Assembly (NCBI GenBank): GCA_021234155.1
Contig: JAJEKV010000010.1
Span: forward strand, 8,295,185 to 8,359,184
Source of the DNA: Isoetes taiwanensis
Taxonomy: Eukaryota; Streptophyta; Lycopodiopsida; Isoetales; Isoetaceae
Direction: 5' to 3'
DNA length: 64,000 bases
Shown: one piece after another, positions 20,875 through 31,860 of the stretch
How the letters are laid out: each line of letters opens with the position of its first letter
Position numbering within the stretch: position 1 is the first letter of the stretch
The notes under the pieces: model-generated
What the model saw: the letters and a program-made list of their open reading frames with translations, nothing else
Databases searched by the model: none
Told to the model about the DNA's origin: nothing
Translations under genes and position numbers: made by a program

Positions 20875-23045
20875 ACCTGAAGATGCTAGTGCTGGGATGG
20901 GGGAAGAGGCTCACAATCTAAAAGCAGCTTTGTACGTGGAAGAAACAAACTTTTTTCGCTTAAGACGCATCACATATCCAAATAGGCACATCACACCGTG
21001 GTTGCCGTGACGTTGGATGGCAAAAATCAGCCACCCAAGCCTTAGATTTGCCGATCCCATCTCAGATAATGTAAATCTCGGCCCTCAAAAGCCTCCCCAT
21101 AATAAAAGATGACCAGAATCATACCAAGCCGCAATCGTTAAAATCCCCGCCTAGCCGCCAACGCCTGGGTCTTTGGATGTACAAGTGCATATAAAGGTCG
21201 CCGATCATGCATACCTTGCGGTGGGAAGCCACCAAAGATGACATTGACAATGAAGCACAAGCTTGGGGATTAACATGGAATAAAGATCTAACCGCATCCC
21301 AGGAAGCAAGTAGACCTTTAAGGAATGGGGAAGCATTTGGATATGGATGCAGAGGATACAACAAGGCCCATGGGAGACTAGGCTTGATAGTTGTCTTGTG
21401 AAAGGGGAGACACCGCAGTAAGTGATTGCCAAGACCAACCTTAAGCCGAGAGAGTCATGTTTACCAAGGAGGAGCCTCCAAATGAACTTTGAAATCATGA
21501 CTGCTTTTGCATGACGGAAGTCCAACATTCCAAGGCCACCAGCCGCCTTAGGCTTGATGCACTTAGCCCAGGATACCTTAACAACAGCACCTTCTGAGGT
21601 ACCACCCCAGATGAAATTCCTGACAATACAGACGATCTCATTCATCTTACATTGAGGAGCCAGTAAGACAGATGCCATATAGACGTAGGTGTTGCTGAGG
21701 ACTAATCTTGCAACTGTGATCCTACCAGGCAAAGATAACTTAGCCACCTTCCACCAGAACAGATGTTTCTCAAGACCTTTAATGATCTCATCCCAAGCAC
21801 ATGAGGCAGAAACATGCACCCCCACAGGAATGCCCAAAAGCTTTGTGGGTTGACCATGAGGAAGCACCGTCCAGGGGTAGTCAAGAATACAAGAGGGAAC
21901 AACACTATCCAGTGTCCATAGAGCAGTGCACTTTCTCCAACCTACAAGAACTCCAGAGGCCAGGGAGAAAGTATCTAGGAGCAGCTCAGCATTATGGAGG
22001 TTTTCATCATTGGCCATAAGAAAAAGGAAAGTGTCATCAGCATACTGATTACACACCTCCTGAGAACCATCCAACATGGGCAAACCCTAGATGACACATT
22101 CTCGAGCTGCAACATCAAAGAGTTGAGACAACACTTCTGCAGCAATAATGAATAGCAAGGGCGCCAAAGGACAACCCTGTGGGATCCCCCGACCAACATC
22201 AAAGATTTGGGATGGCTCACCTTAAAAACACACTGTAGATCGCGCCGACACATGAAGCTTCATAACATCACGGGTGAATGCCTCCCCAAATCCCAAAGCA
22301 AGAAGGCATTTCTCCAAAAATACCCAATCCACATTGTCATAGGCTTTAGCAAAGTCTAGTTTGAGGAACACCACTTGATGACCCTGCAAGCGAGACCAAG
22401 TGGAAAAGTATTTGGATGTGGAACATGGGATAAATTGCTCCAACCTAAAGTGTCGGGCCGCTATGATGGCAAATTCTCCATAGATGTGTTCGAGTGAATG
22501 TCTTGGTTCACAAGATGAACCCTAGAGTCCCGTGATCGCTGTTCCCTCGCGGGCTAACGTGGTTGAAACTATTGAACACCGCTTCTTTCTTGTGCGATCA
22601 TCTACGGCTTGCTTGGGGAGGCTGTTCACTCTTTTCAAGCAGGTTCTCTTACTAGCCAGAGATCCTACTTGCACTTTATCCCCCTGCTTGGCCTAACTTG
22701 CATAAGCGGTCATTTCATCTTGCTTCTAGTTGGATTTTGTGGTCTATCCCGGCAGAGGCGACGCTTGTGTATTTTTCCGAGGTGCACACATCTCCGACGG
22801 TGTTCTCCGTTGTGCTCAACGTAAGATCACTAAAGCTTATCGCTGCTCATCTCTAGCTGATGATAAAAAAGAGATAACCCATGCACGTGATTTATTTCAC
22901 GGTGTTCTTCTTATACATAGATCGGGTGTTTTTGCCTAGTTGGGTCAGCCTATCCACTAGGGTTTTATTCCTGCCTCAGGCATTGTGTGTATTGTGCCTT
23001 TGTTCTTGTCAATAAAAAGAGCCTCACGTCCTTTAAGAAAAAAAT
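20875..23045 (+). mobile_element. L1 insertion with 5' inversion (twin-priming structure)
   Basis: Between two perfect 17-bp target duplications lie two oppositely oriented L1 parts. The left part (to about 22450) encodes L1 reverse transcriptase on the minus strand: GHQVVFLKLDFAKAYDNVDW, then QYADDTFLFL, GIPVGVHV, FIWGGTSEG and GGLGMLDFRHAKAVM. The right part (about 22460-23045) is in + orientation and ends with AATAAA at about 23010 and a short A run next to the TSD. This is the layout left when an L1 integrates by twin priming. The inversion junction lies at about 22440-22600 and was not pinned to the base. Confidence 0.75.
21205..22443 (-). pseudogene. L1 reverse transcriptase fragment (inverted part)
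   Basis: The stretch 22443-22222 carries motif A (LKLDFAKAYDNVDW). Motif B follows in a shifted frame at about 22180-22120 (RGIPQGCPLAPLLF-like), and 22083-21205 carries the YADD and thumb blocks. Frameshifts separate the pieces. Confidence 0.85.
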
Positions 23046-23062
23046 AGTGCATGCCTTGAGGA
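23046..23062. repeat. Right TSD of the twin-primed L1 (17 bp)
   Basis: A perfect copy of 20858-20874. The PPR pseudogene resumes directly after it. Confidence 0.9.
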
Positions 23063-23334
23063 TTGCGACAAAGACATAGAGATCACGTTCCAAACCTAAG
23101 ATTCTCATTTTGTGGTATACTTCAAGGGTAGTTCATGCTTGCCCGTGATCTACATGAGACAAAAATAATTGCATCTCCATGTGTACACACTTGGTTTTAA
23201 TACCTTCATAGATGTTTGGTTTGTTTCAATCCAACATCCAAAGGAGGAAAAAAAGGCTTAATTACATGGTCATTGTGACGTTTCCAAAGACAAAGATATG
23301 GTCCCAAGACGATATCGCATCGTTGGCCACGCCG

Positions 23335-24790
23335 CACACGCCCACCGACCGACGGTACGCCGACGCAGTGAAGCGGTAGCCCCTAGGGGGCAACTTGCAA
23401 GGTATGTGCATTTATAAATGTGCACATTTACCAATGTGCACATTTATCAAGGTGCACACTTTTCCATGTGGATACCTTTATGCCACCTAGCCATTAAAGG
23501 CAAGTGGGCCATTCCCAATTATCCCACATGCCTAAAGGGGTAATTGGAAACCCTAGCCCTAACCCCCTTGTCTATTTAGGTAGGAGAAACCCTAACTTGC
23601 TATTTTCGTCCCTAGGGTTTTAGATCTCTGTTTTGCTTGCTCCAGGAGTCAAAACCGCCTCCCAGACTCTGTCTGAGCAATTTGACTCATTAGTTTCCCC
23701 TTTTAGCTCCATCTCCTAGCAGCCCAGCAGGATGGTCGACTTCAGAGCAGGAGGAGCGAGCCAAGGATCAGGTATTTAGTCAATTTAATAGCATAAACCG
23801 TCCTTCAGACCTTGTGTCAGTAGGTTTAGCCTATTAAATTGCCCATAGCAGTCATCTAGATCTCTAGCTACCCAGACTCTAACTAAAGAACCTAACTCTA
23901 TGATATAGATTAGATCTAGTTCTTTAGTTCTTCTCTGATATATATGGATGATGTATCTCTGTGAACTCATTGTATTGGGAAGGGGGGTAGAGACCCTAAG
24001 GCTTAGTAGTTGATGCTCCTAGAGTAGCCTCTCTAGCACACTGTAGATTCGGCCTGTGTACAAGAACCCCACCTGGTTGTGGGTGAAGGGGCCAGACTGG
24101 CTAAGAAGGAGGTTCGTGTTCTGACTCTTGAGCGATCCCTCTGGTGTGTAAGGCCTGCCGGGGATTATTGTGACTAGGTCTAATGGCTTACCACTGAGTG
24201 TGGGTAAGGCATGGGCTCGACACCTGTGGAGTGGTGTTCACTTTCCAGTGGGTTAAGTCAATAAGGCAAAGGGCCCTCTAGTCACCTCGAAGTCAAGCAT
24301 GGAGACCTCCTCGGGTGGGAGCAATCCCCACCCGCCTTCGGAACCGGGAGATGCAACCCGTGAGTAGCCCCCTTTGGCTATGCATCCGGTGGGCTGGGCC
24401 AGTCCCAACACTTTTCTACCTACTCGCAAAGTGTGCACATGAGGGGCGGATGGAGGGACAACCCTATGCCATAAAGTTTCATGCCAGCCAAATCCATTGT
24501 CATGAATTCTCGGCATGCGCAATGAACTCTGGAGACCCAAGCCGTCAGTCATCCCCTGGAGTCTGAGCCTTGGGTAGGAACCCATATGTATTGTGCTGAT
24601 CTTTGTCTATGCAGATGTTGATGTACCACCCTTCGAGGTGGATATGTGATTATGTTGTATACTGACATGTATGTTTACGCTTCCGCAGCTAGGTAGGCCC
24701 TGAGGGAGACGGGGTAAAATGACCCCTTCACTCTTCCCACTGAGACTCGTTACGGGTGCAGTGATATGTGGAGGGCCCTGTATCAGCATG
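23335..24790. other. Unassigned region with a telobox cluster
   Basis: At 23548-23625 there are several AAACCCTA-type motifs (GAAACCCTAGCCCTAACC, GAAACCCTAACT, CCCTAGGGTTT). In plants such teloboxes are common in promoters of translation-related genes. An ATG at about 23732 opens a 14-codon stretch ending at a GTATTT donor-like site, which would fit a first exon, but I found no downstream exon. The rest, to 24790, has no recognisable protein. A large solo LTR is an alternative, but no terminal duplication was found. Confidence 0.3.
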
Positions 24791-26631
24791 GAGCTGGTAT
24801 GGGGGATGAACTCATGTTTGTATATGGTGAGTAATCAGATAACCAGTAGGGGACGCCACGGCCATTCAAAACAAAGAATTGAGTCAAGCCCCTTTGTGCA
24901 CCACGAAAGTGATCGCACCTCATTCCAAAAATCAAATGGCATGTTCGCAACAACGTGACAAGCAAGAGGCATTGTTTTGCACTATGCCAATGTGCTTTTT
25001 CTCCATAATCTCTAATGCAGTCCTTGCTCGCACAATTTGTCCAGGCAATCATAGATCCTGATACCAAGATTATATCACTCAGCAATTCAAAATAAAGAAA
25101 GGATTAACAGCATCATACCTGATTGATTTCCCATCCAATGCAGTGATACTCTGTGGAAAAGCGTCTTAGCATATGTCCTATAAAAAAAAAGCCAGAAAAT
25201 ATCTAAAGATAAGTATTCCTTCAAATATGTTCAAATGCACATTGCGTAGGATCTATTAGTGTACAAAATAAATTTCACAAAGAAGAGCTTTAAAAATGGC
25301 ACAACATCTTGCATTTAAGAGCACTAAAAATGAAAAGACATTACATTTGTGAGCTCCTATCGGAATTAAGTCAATCATATCAGCTCTTGAATTCTCCATG
25401 ATCTTACCATGTGATACACCTAATGTTGAGACCGATTAGTAGATTTCCTTGCCACATGTCGATGATGCAGATACGTGGCTAACACATCTTAAGATAAGAT
25501 GCACGAATCTGCCGATCACTGCAATGTTGCAGGTTTTTAGCCCAGTTATATAATAACATAGGCTTCAATTACTATGGCAATAAGTTTAAGTTAGTAGCAG
25601 ATTCTCATTTCCAGAAATATTGAAAAAATTCTAAAAGGCCTTGTTGTTTGCCATGGGATTGGCTGAAAGACCTTGCTATCTATTATGGATTGATTCAGAC
25701 ATTTGGCACACAGCCGAGATCTATTGAAAGACTTAATGGTTGCTAGTTTGTAAGTCTCCTTCTTAAAAAAGACTCCAATTGGATACACAGCAACAGGCAT
25801 CAATGCCTTCAACATCTGAATGAATGAGACAAACAGATAGATAATATATAGCATAATGACAGGGGTTGTTTTTGTACTTTTGTGGTTTTTATACGATTTG
25901 GTGGCCGTATGTTGCAAGGTGTACTAATGTGTACATCTAGAGTGCGCACTATATTTTCACTTTCAAATTTTATATTTGTAATGGTTTAGACCCATGTTTG
26001 TGCCATCATGTTATGTTAATGGCCAAGATGGAGTCAGTGAGACCTTAATCAAGGGCTCACAATAAACACCCTATTTCCATAGCCCATGTAATTGTTTTTT
26101 AAAATCAAAAGCCAAGATGCAGATGACGAACCCTTGTACTCTAGGGTTTCCATTCTTCTGATCTTGCTGATCTTTGCACTCTGGCCAACACAACAGCAAC
26201 AGTCCCCCATGCATTTAGAAGGGGAAACAAGAGTCAGCTTTGGTTTGTGGCCTGGTTCTAGTGATAAATCGGTTATAGGCCCCTTTTCTTTTGGTTGCTT
26301 GGTCGGTAGAGGGTAAAAGCTTAGTAGGTCTGGTATGAGAGCATGGCCAATGAAATTCCCCAGCCTCGTGGCCAGCAGACGACCTCGCAAGTCCTAGCTT
26401 CTCAAAACTGTCTTCTTTTCTCTTTGGCAGTTCCACTATCATATATCGCAAGCTTCTGTATCTGTGGGAATTAATGGAAGAAACAATTTGGGCTTGGGCC
26501 GGCATAGAACACTTGTGCAATGCAGCATGTCTGAGCATTGTACATAAATGTGTTTTTTCGAAGGGCCAGATGAAGTTGTCGACAATGATAGAAGAAATTT
26601 GTTGGTACATTAAGTTAGCAGATGTGCATGT
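24791..26631. other. Non-coding or highly decayed DNA
   Basis: Only short frames occur. One minus-strand candidate exon starts at an ATTCAG|ATG acceptor-like site near 25812 and reads [15 protein letters not shown] do not recognise it. No repeat or RNA gene was found. Confidence 0.35.
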
Positions 26632-27370
26632 TCATGAACAGCACTGCTTGGTGTATTTTGATCCATGGTATTGGAGAGAAATAGATCTTTTCCTGGCCCA
26701 TTTAAGTTGAGCATTAAAATCTTTATCATTCATCATCAGCATGCTTCCAAAGGGAACTTGTGACTGACGTTGAGGTAAAAGCTCATGTCTTGCTATGATC
26801 TTTTGTTCCAGACTGCAGGTGAAGTACTTAGGAAAGGATTTCAGATCACACAAATCTTTCCCCATTACTTTTGTCAAGTAGTCATACTTCTTTTGCAAAT
26901 TATCTAAACTGTAGTTGAAGATCCCAGGGACCATAACAATCATGATCCTTGTTTCCGAATATGAAAGACCTAAGTTCTGCAGAAATCTCATTCTGGAAAT
27001 CAATTTCTTAGTGACACTGAAGGTGAGTATGCCAGAATTATTCACAATTACACGCTTGATGTCCTTGTATCCAACATGTTGCAAATATTTCAGTGCTCTT
27101 CCAAGTTATTTCTCAACGCTACACAGAAGCAACCTCGGGCATCTATTTATGGTTTTGCAAAAAAGCTCCCTATTTAATCCCACATCTTGAGATAGAAAAT
27201 TCATTACAGGCATAAGCTGCAATTCAATATTGTATCTAAGAATCTAAGGGCACATATTTACTAATCTTCCAAGGTCTCTGCATCTTAGTTCCCTCTTCTC
27301 CGGGAAATCAAGAACTAATCTAAGGTCCTTGACACTGTAATCTATAATAGGAGCATGTCTGATGTTGAAA
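26632..27370 (-). pseudogene. mTERF-family pseudogene
   Basis: On the minus strand, with two in-frame stops, the sequence reads ELRCRDLGRLVNMCP, stop, ILRYNIELQLMPVMNFLS, then FCKTINRCPRLLLCSVEK, stop, LGRALKYLQHVGYKDIKRVI, GILTFSVTKKLISRMRFLQ, MVPGIFNYSLDNLQKKYDYL and FPKYFTCSLEQKIIARHELL. These are successive about 30-residue helical mTERF repeats, which in plants bind nucleic acid in chloroplasts or mitochondria and act in organellar gene expression. The last 150 codons are open (27084-26632). The two stops and the missing N-terminus make it a pseudogene. Confidence 0.8.
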
Positions 27371-27853
27371 AATTGGATAAATTATTCTCCAGCATCTGAT
27401 TTCATCTCTATCAGAGCTCTTCTGCATCGAATTCTTCTACCTCAAATTGTTGCCCTCTTTTGGCAAAATATCTCAAGTTTTTTTCGTTGCTCTAATTTAA
27501 GGATTAACGATGCTCTCATGAAATAGATTTGTTTTTTTCTATCTAAAAAAACCATGTTCTGGTTTTGTCCAGGCCTCGACAAGATTTGCACACCATGTTT
27601 TGTTCAGGGACTTTGTGCAGTGATCCATCTTGATTCCTTTGATGCAAGTACAGCCCATAAGGAGGTAGTTCGGCTCCCATCAGTTTGATATGGCTGGTAA
27701 CTTATGATTAATTTCTATTACTTTCTAAATCCCACAGTCCCCGCTCAGGGGAGGCCTTATGGCACTTTCCAGCCTTATGATGGGGCTTCGAATTGAGAGC
27801 AAATGGTAAACCCCAGTGATGCAAGGGGTCAGGGATTTATGTACTAGCGTCAA

Positions 27854-28429
27854 ATGGGAAGGCTTATGGCTTATAGAATTTACATAAGTAGAAAGGATGC
27901 ATTGCAGGCCATCAGAAAGAACATGCAACCTGTTTTGTGCAGTTCATTGTTGTTTCCAGCATGTCAGAGGATCGACAAAATATCCTTCAAGCACAAATCT
28001 GAGCACAAATTCGAGCCTTCTGAAAATAGATACGAATTGGAAAACTGGGTCCAAATATTGAGGTTTTTGTTGAGGGCCCATCGAAGGATTGGCTTTGTCA
28101 CCAATGAAAGTGCAGGAGAATTTGAAGTTCTGGGGAAATCAGCATACCTAACTATCTATAGCCCATATGGAATTTATATTAGTGTTGTTGCACGGCTTGA
28201 AGCATTTAGTCCATTATTTGGATGCATTTGCCGAGAAGCTCGGATGAATCTCGAGAAGCTCAAACCGAAGCAGAATTGTTGTAAACAGGCCAAAAATGAA
28301 GTAGGAGAGCTGAGAATGCAGGTAGCGCTAGAGAAATTTGGATCGCTTGAGAGATCGCTCAAGAAGAGTGCATCGGTTTCGGAAGGCGGTCGAAGCAACT
28401 TCTGGAAGAAATTAGGAATGAAAAAATGA
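27854..28429 (+). CDS. Hypothetical protein, 191 aa, possibly the 3' exon of a larger gene
   Basis: This is one of the longest uninterrupted non-transposon frames in the window. The C-terminal half is charged and probably helical (NLEKLKPKQNCCKQAKNEVG, ELRMQVALEKFGSLERSLKK) and ends SNFWKKLGMKK. A coiled coil followed by a serine-rich stretch and a short W/K-rich end is seen at the C-terminus of some NPH3-type BTB proteins, but I found no NPH3 or BTB domain, so this is weak. The frame may start earlier than the ATG if it is an exon. It could be a chance or decayed frame. Confidence 0.35.
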   Translation: MGRLMAYRIYISRKDALQAIRKNMQPVLCSSLLFPACQRIDKISFKHKSEHKFEPSENRYELENWVQILRFLLRAHRRIGFVTNESAGEFEVLGKSAYLTIYSPYGIYISVVARLEAFSPLFGCICREARMNLEKLKPKQNCCKQAKNEVGELRMQVALEKFGSLERSLKKSASVSEGGRSNFWKKLGMKK

Positions 28430-28777
28430 GATTCAAATTAGATTGAAATTAGAAAATGTGATTATTACACGGGTCGTACAAACAATTAATGAATAAATGC
28501 CGGCCAGTGAAACCGTGTACTACCCTTATCATTGTTTAGAAAAACAAGAAAATTAATCCCGCCCGCAATTTAAAATTTAAAATCTTTTAGCCCGCCCCCC
28601 AATATCCGGCTCCCCAACTACTTTTCAATCATTGGCCTATACTAACCGTCTATTTTAAAAATGCCCACCATTTAACTTGTGTTCTTGGCCGTGGATCATA
28701 GAATTTGTGTTTCTTTAATGCGCCTAGAGAAACACAAGAACTACGTTTTTATTGCAGTGTTTTAATTCGAATTTGGG
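28430..28777. other. Intergenic AT-rich stretch
   Basis: No coding or repeat signal was recognised. It may include promoter sequence for the transposon-type gene starting near 28778. Confidence 0.3.
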
Positions 28778-29186
28778 ATGTCGCCAAAAAGGAAGCTTGC
28801 TGAAGCACTGGATCAGGCTACCGAATCTCAGGTAGTTCTTCTATCAAGTGAGTGGATTGAGGCGCCATGACTTGTGCAACTTAATTAACAAAGCTTTGGA
28901 GGTCGAGGAAATGAGCAATCAAGCAGGAGAAATGAAATTTTCCATTGGAGAAGCATGCTTCTTGTTAGCAGAAAACAGGAAAGATGTCATTGGCAAGGGC
29001 ATTGTTGATAACTTGGCACCAACTACAGCATGCCATGGACTGCCCTTGGGACCTGATTATATTAGAATTAGATTGACAGACTGCTTTGCTGCCACTCATC
29101 CGTTACAAAGACCACATGCAGGAGCAGAAACACTTGGAGAATCAGTAGGGAGTTTCTTGGCTTGGCCAACAACACTACTCAGAGAG
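28778..29186 (+). pseudogene. Transposon-type gene fragment with a DUF8039-like domain
   Basis: An ATG at 28778 (MSPKRKLAEALDQATE) is followed by a frame break. The main frame (28848-29186) reads KDVIGKGIVDNLAPTT, then CHGLPLGPDYIRIRLTDCFA and GESVGSFLAWPTTLLRE, ending at a clear GAGAG|GTATGT splice donor. The pattern G-x-PLGPD-x-x-R-V ... G-ES-x-GSFLAWP resembles a small domain (annotated DUF8039, as I recall) found in plant proteins linked to transposase or Ulp1-like genes. The second segment at 30606-31028 looks like another copy. Function unknown. Confidence 0.45.
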
Positions 29187-30605
29187 GTATGTACTAAAAT
29201 TTTTATCAGAAGTAATCTTTGTTTTCTTTTCAGAAGCCTCTTGTAGCATATTTCACGATGTCACCTTTTCATGTGCTACTCACATGCATACTCGTGATGT
29301 CTACACAATAATGTCTTGTATTGTGATTTTCGTGCTATAAATATAAGTTCCTCTCATTGGCAAGATTAATCATGTCCCGCAATCCGATCACATCCTGTTC
29401 TAATTGCAATTGTCTATCTACCTTGCTACCGGCTCCAGAATATTGGATTCCATCATTTGCTCCACGAACTATTCTAAAATTTATAGATGCTAGCAGAGGG
29501 GCTTGAAACTCGATCCTTGGTTGTAGGGAGTTGCAATGGCCTCTGCTAGAAGTTATTCTGATACATATAAGGTTGTCATCCACTTTGTATGGGTTCTAGA
29601 GCATGGTGTTTATAAAGTTAAGAGAGTGACTGTGCCACCTGCTCATGAGGAGCCTGGTTGGTGAAAGAATTGTCCTCTTCTTTTGTAAGCGCCATGGTTT
29701 TTCCTTGTTGAATAAAAAGTCGCCTACATCCAGGAAATAACTTGATTTGAAGTGACTCTGTAGTAGTTTTTTGGGTTACTTAACTAAATGTAATATGTAT
29801 AGTAAATCTAACTATGAAATAAATTTTATAGAACATATTAATCTCTCACGCTCAGCGCGAGAAGAAAAGACTCGCGCCCAGTGCGAGAAGAACAAGAAAC
29901 TAGAAATAACCTCAGTTAACGTTCGTCCTTCGAAAAAAAAATAGTGAAAGTAAAAAAGTTTTTTATTCCAAAAAATATATACAAGGGAGCTTTATAAAAG
30001 CTATTCTGGTAAGACTGGTAGCAGTGGTGCAGGATCAGTAATGATTGTCCTCTGTATAATGTAATCTAGTCTATCTGGATTCAGGTTTGTCATCATCAGC
30101 AGGCAGTTCATTTTGGCCTCCAGCATTCCTGAATGGTGGGTCCTCAGACTCTCTAACAAGTCTTTTTGTCCAGGTTTCAGGATTAAGAAATGGCTCAAAA
30201 CAAATTTAATGCCAATAGATGTAGCTGCATGAAGGACTACATGCGCAATTCTATGATTAAAGCTTCGGCTTCTGACCAAGCCTGTCACTTGCACTTGCTT
30301 TGACTTCCACATCCATCTCTCCCTCGGAGGCAGGGGAGGAGATGGTGAACTTCTTCATCAACTTTGTTGAAATCCCCGAACAGTGTGCTTCCGGGATATC
30401 TCTATGGAGTGCCCTGTCTCGGGCTTTGGTGAGGCTCAAGGCCAAGCCTCGCTCATGCACATGACCAAGGTTGGTAGCATCGACTGACATGCACCAAACC
30501 GATTTCATAACCCATTGACCTAAAAAAAAACTGCAGAGATTGAAATGACGAGCTAATGAGGAAAGAAGAATAGTAGTTTCCAGATTAACATGGAAGGTTG
30601 AGAAA
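29187..30605. other. Unassigned region between two transposon-type exons
   Basis: It may be intron or decayed sequence of one transposon gene spanning 28.8-31.9 kb. Minus-strand frames at 29335-29583 and 30001-30508 are open but carry no motif I recognise. A short imperfect repeat of CGCGAGAAGA/GTGCGAGAAGA lies at 29858-29892. Confidence 0.3.
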
Positions 30606-31028
30606 GTGATTTTGCATCATCAGTGCAATAGACGAATTGTTGGTGAAGGTGTGCTTATACTATGGGATCCTATGCACTGCTATAATGGACAGGCTATTGG
30701 TGATGACTTTGTGGGAGTCTCCATTTCCTCAATACAGCTTCATAACTTCAGTGTTGAGCTGAAGGACAAACACTGCTATGCTTGCAATAATATCAATAGT
30801 GGTTTAGAGTTGCCAGCCTTGTTGCTCTGGCCAGTGGACTCCATTGAGATAATAGGAAAAGGGATGCTTCAAAGAATTGAGCGTGTTAGAGAAAATAATG
30901 TGGTGGTGGATGAAAATGACATTCCTTCTATACCTCCTTTGGATGTATCCATACCAGAAAGAAGGGCCTACAACTTCTTGAGGAGGAAGAAGAGGAAGGA
31001 AAAGGTCGCGGATTGTGAAAGATACTAA
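30606..31028 (+). pseudogene. Second DUF8039-like segment
   Basis: A 140-codon frame reads HHQCNRRIVGEGVLILWDP, then NGQAIGDDFVGVSISSI, ELPALLLWPVDSIEII and a basic tail PERRAYNFLRRKKRKEK. The arrangement (RIVGEG, GQ-x-IGDD-x-VGVS, LLLWPVD) mirrors the segment at 28848-29186, so both probably come from one transposon protein with repeated domains. The family call is by eye. Confidence 0.45.
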
Positions 31029-31268
31029 CAACTGCAGTGAAGAGACCATGCAAGCTGTCAGAGAGGGGGATTGTGGCTGCCCAAAACAACTGCTTTGGTA
31101 GATTCAAAGTGAAAAGAACTTGTGGAAGCCCGATCAATCTACAAAGAGAAAACTCATGACGCTAGAAAAAAACTTATATTTACAATATCATAGAACATGC
31201 ATTTGGGCGTCACACCGATGTCGAAATGGGGATTTCCTATTGGTAAGAAATGAATATGCAAAGGTGCA

Positions 31269-31860
31269 ATGACAACCATACTAGGTATTCTAGCCTCTAC
31301 ATGGTGGCGATTAAAGGCGGAACCAAAAGAGGGGGCTCAAATAGGTTGGCATGGTAATCGGGAAACGGAGGGCAACCCGGGGGTGCTTGCAAATACAGAA
31401 GTTTATTCGAGAAGTTTGTTAACTATCATGCCGAGTATGCCTCACAAAAGTGCGGTTGATGAAGAGGGATGCGAAAGTAGTTCAATGTTGAATGATATTT
31501 GCACACAAAAAACTTCTAGAGGAAATGGGTGTGGACAAGATTTCACAATCAGCCTTCAGCAAGCTCTGGAGTAAGCATTTTTTAGATGTCAAAAGAATGC
31601 AATATAACAACTTCTCAAAGTGCAATATATGCATGGATTTGTTAGATAAACTCGAAAAGTCAAAGCTTGAGGTGGAAAGATCAGCTCTTCGGAAGGAAAT
31701 AAGAATTCATACGATGGAGCAAATGTCATGTCGATCAACATACTGGATGTGGAGATGCTTGTCTACAATGGGAGCTGAGTCGTACCGAGTCATTCTAAAG
31801 TTTTTGCAATGGCCTAAAACGTATTTAATATTCATGCAACCTGATACAATCAAGTCATGA
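31269..31860 (+). pseudogene. Transposase-like fragment with a KCxIC motif
   Basis: Two overlapping frames (31269-31574, 31492-31860) appear to be parts of one protein separated by a frameshift. The second reads LLEEMGVDKISQSAFSKLW, then NNFSKCNICMDLLDKLEKSK and a basic helix ending STYWMWR. A motif of the type SxFxxLW...F-x-KC-x-x-C followed by a coiled coil occurs in uncharacterised transposon proteins with RNase H-like domains. It may belong to the same kind of element as 19450-20130 or to the DUF8039-like gene just upstream. Confidence 0.4.

Larger units (their letters stand above)
20540..23330 (-). pseudogene. PPR (pentatricopeptide repeat) pseudogene split by an L1
   Basis: On the minus strand the flanks of the L1 insert read as one degenerate PPR protein. 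Recognisable pieces in order: IFVFGNV; a WTWNAIIFAHVDHGQA-like block with frame changes; LEVYHKMRILGLERD; FVAILKACT at the insertion site; DIYAKCRITEEV; NKDVVPWNTMI; KYAQWQRM; and DIVTYLGILKAC. These are signature phrases of PLS-type PPR repeats, which bind organellar RNA for editing or processing. Stops and shifts are frequent. The wording resembles fern PPR proteins as I remember them. The L1 at 20875-23045 lies within it. Confidence 0.75.

Noticed and set aside
23335-24790. Large solo LTR
   Set aside because: No second copy, no matching TG...CA termini and no target duplication could be found by eye.
27854-28429. Firm assignment as an NPH3/BTB protein
   Set aside because: Only the coiled-coil and terminal FWKKLG-like end are suggestive. 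Neither the BTB nor the NPH3 core is present.
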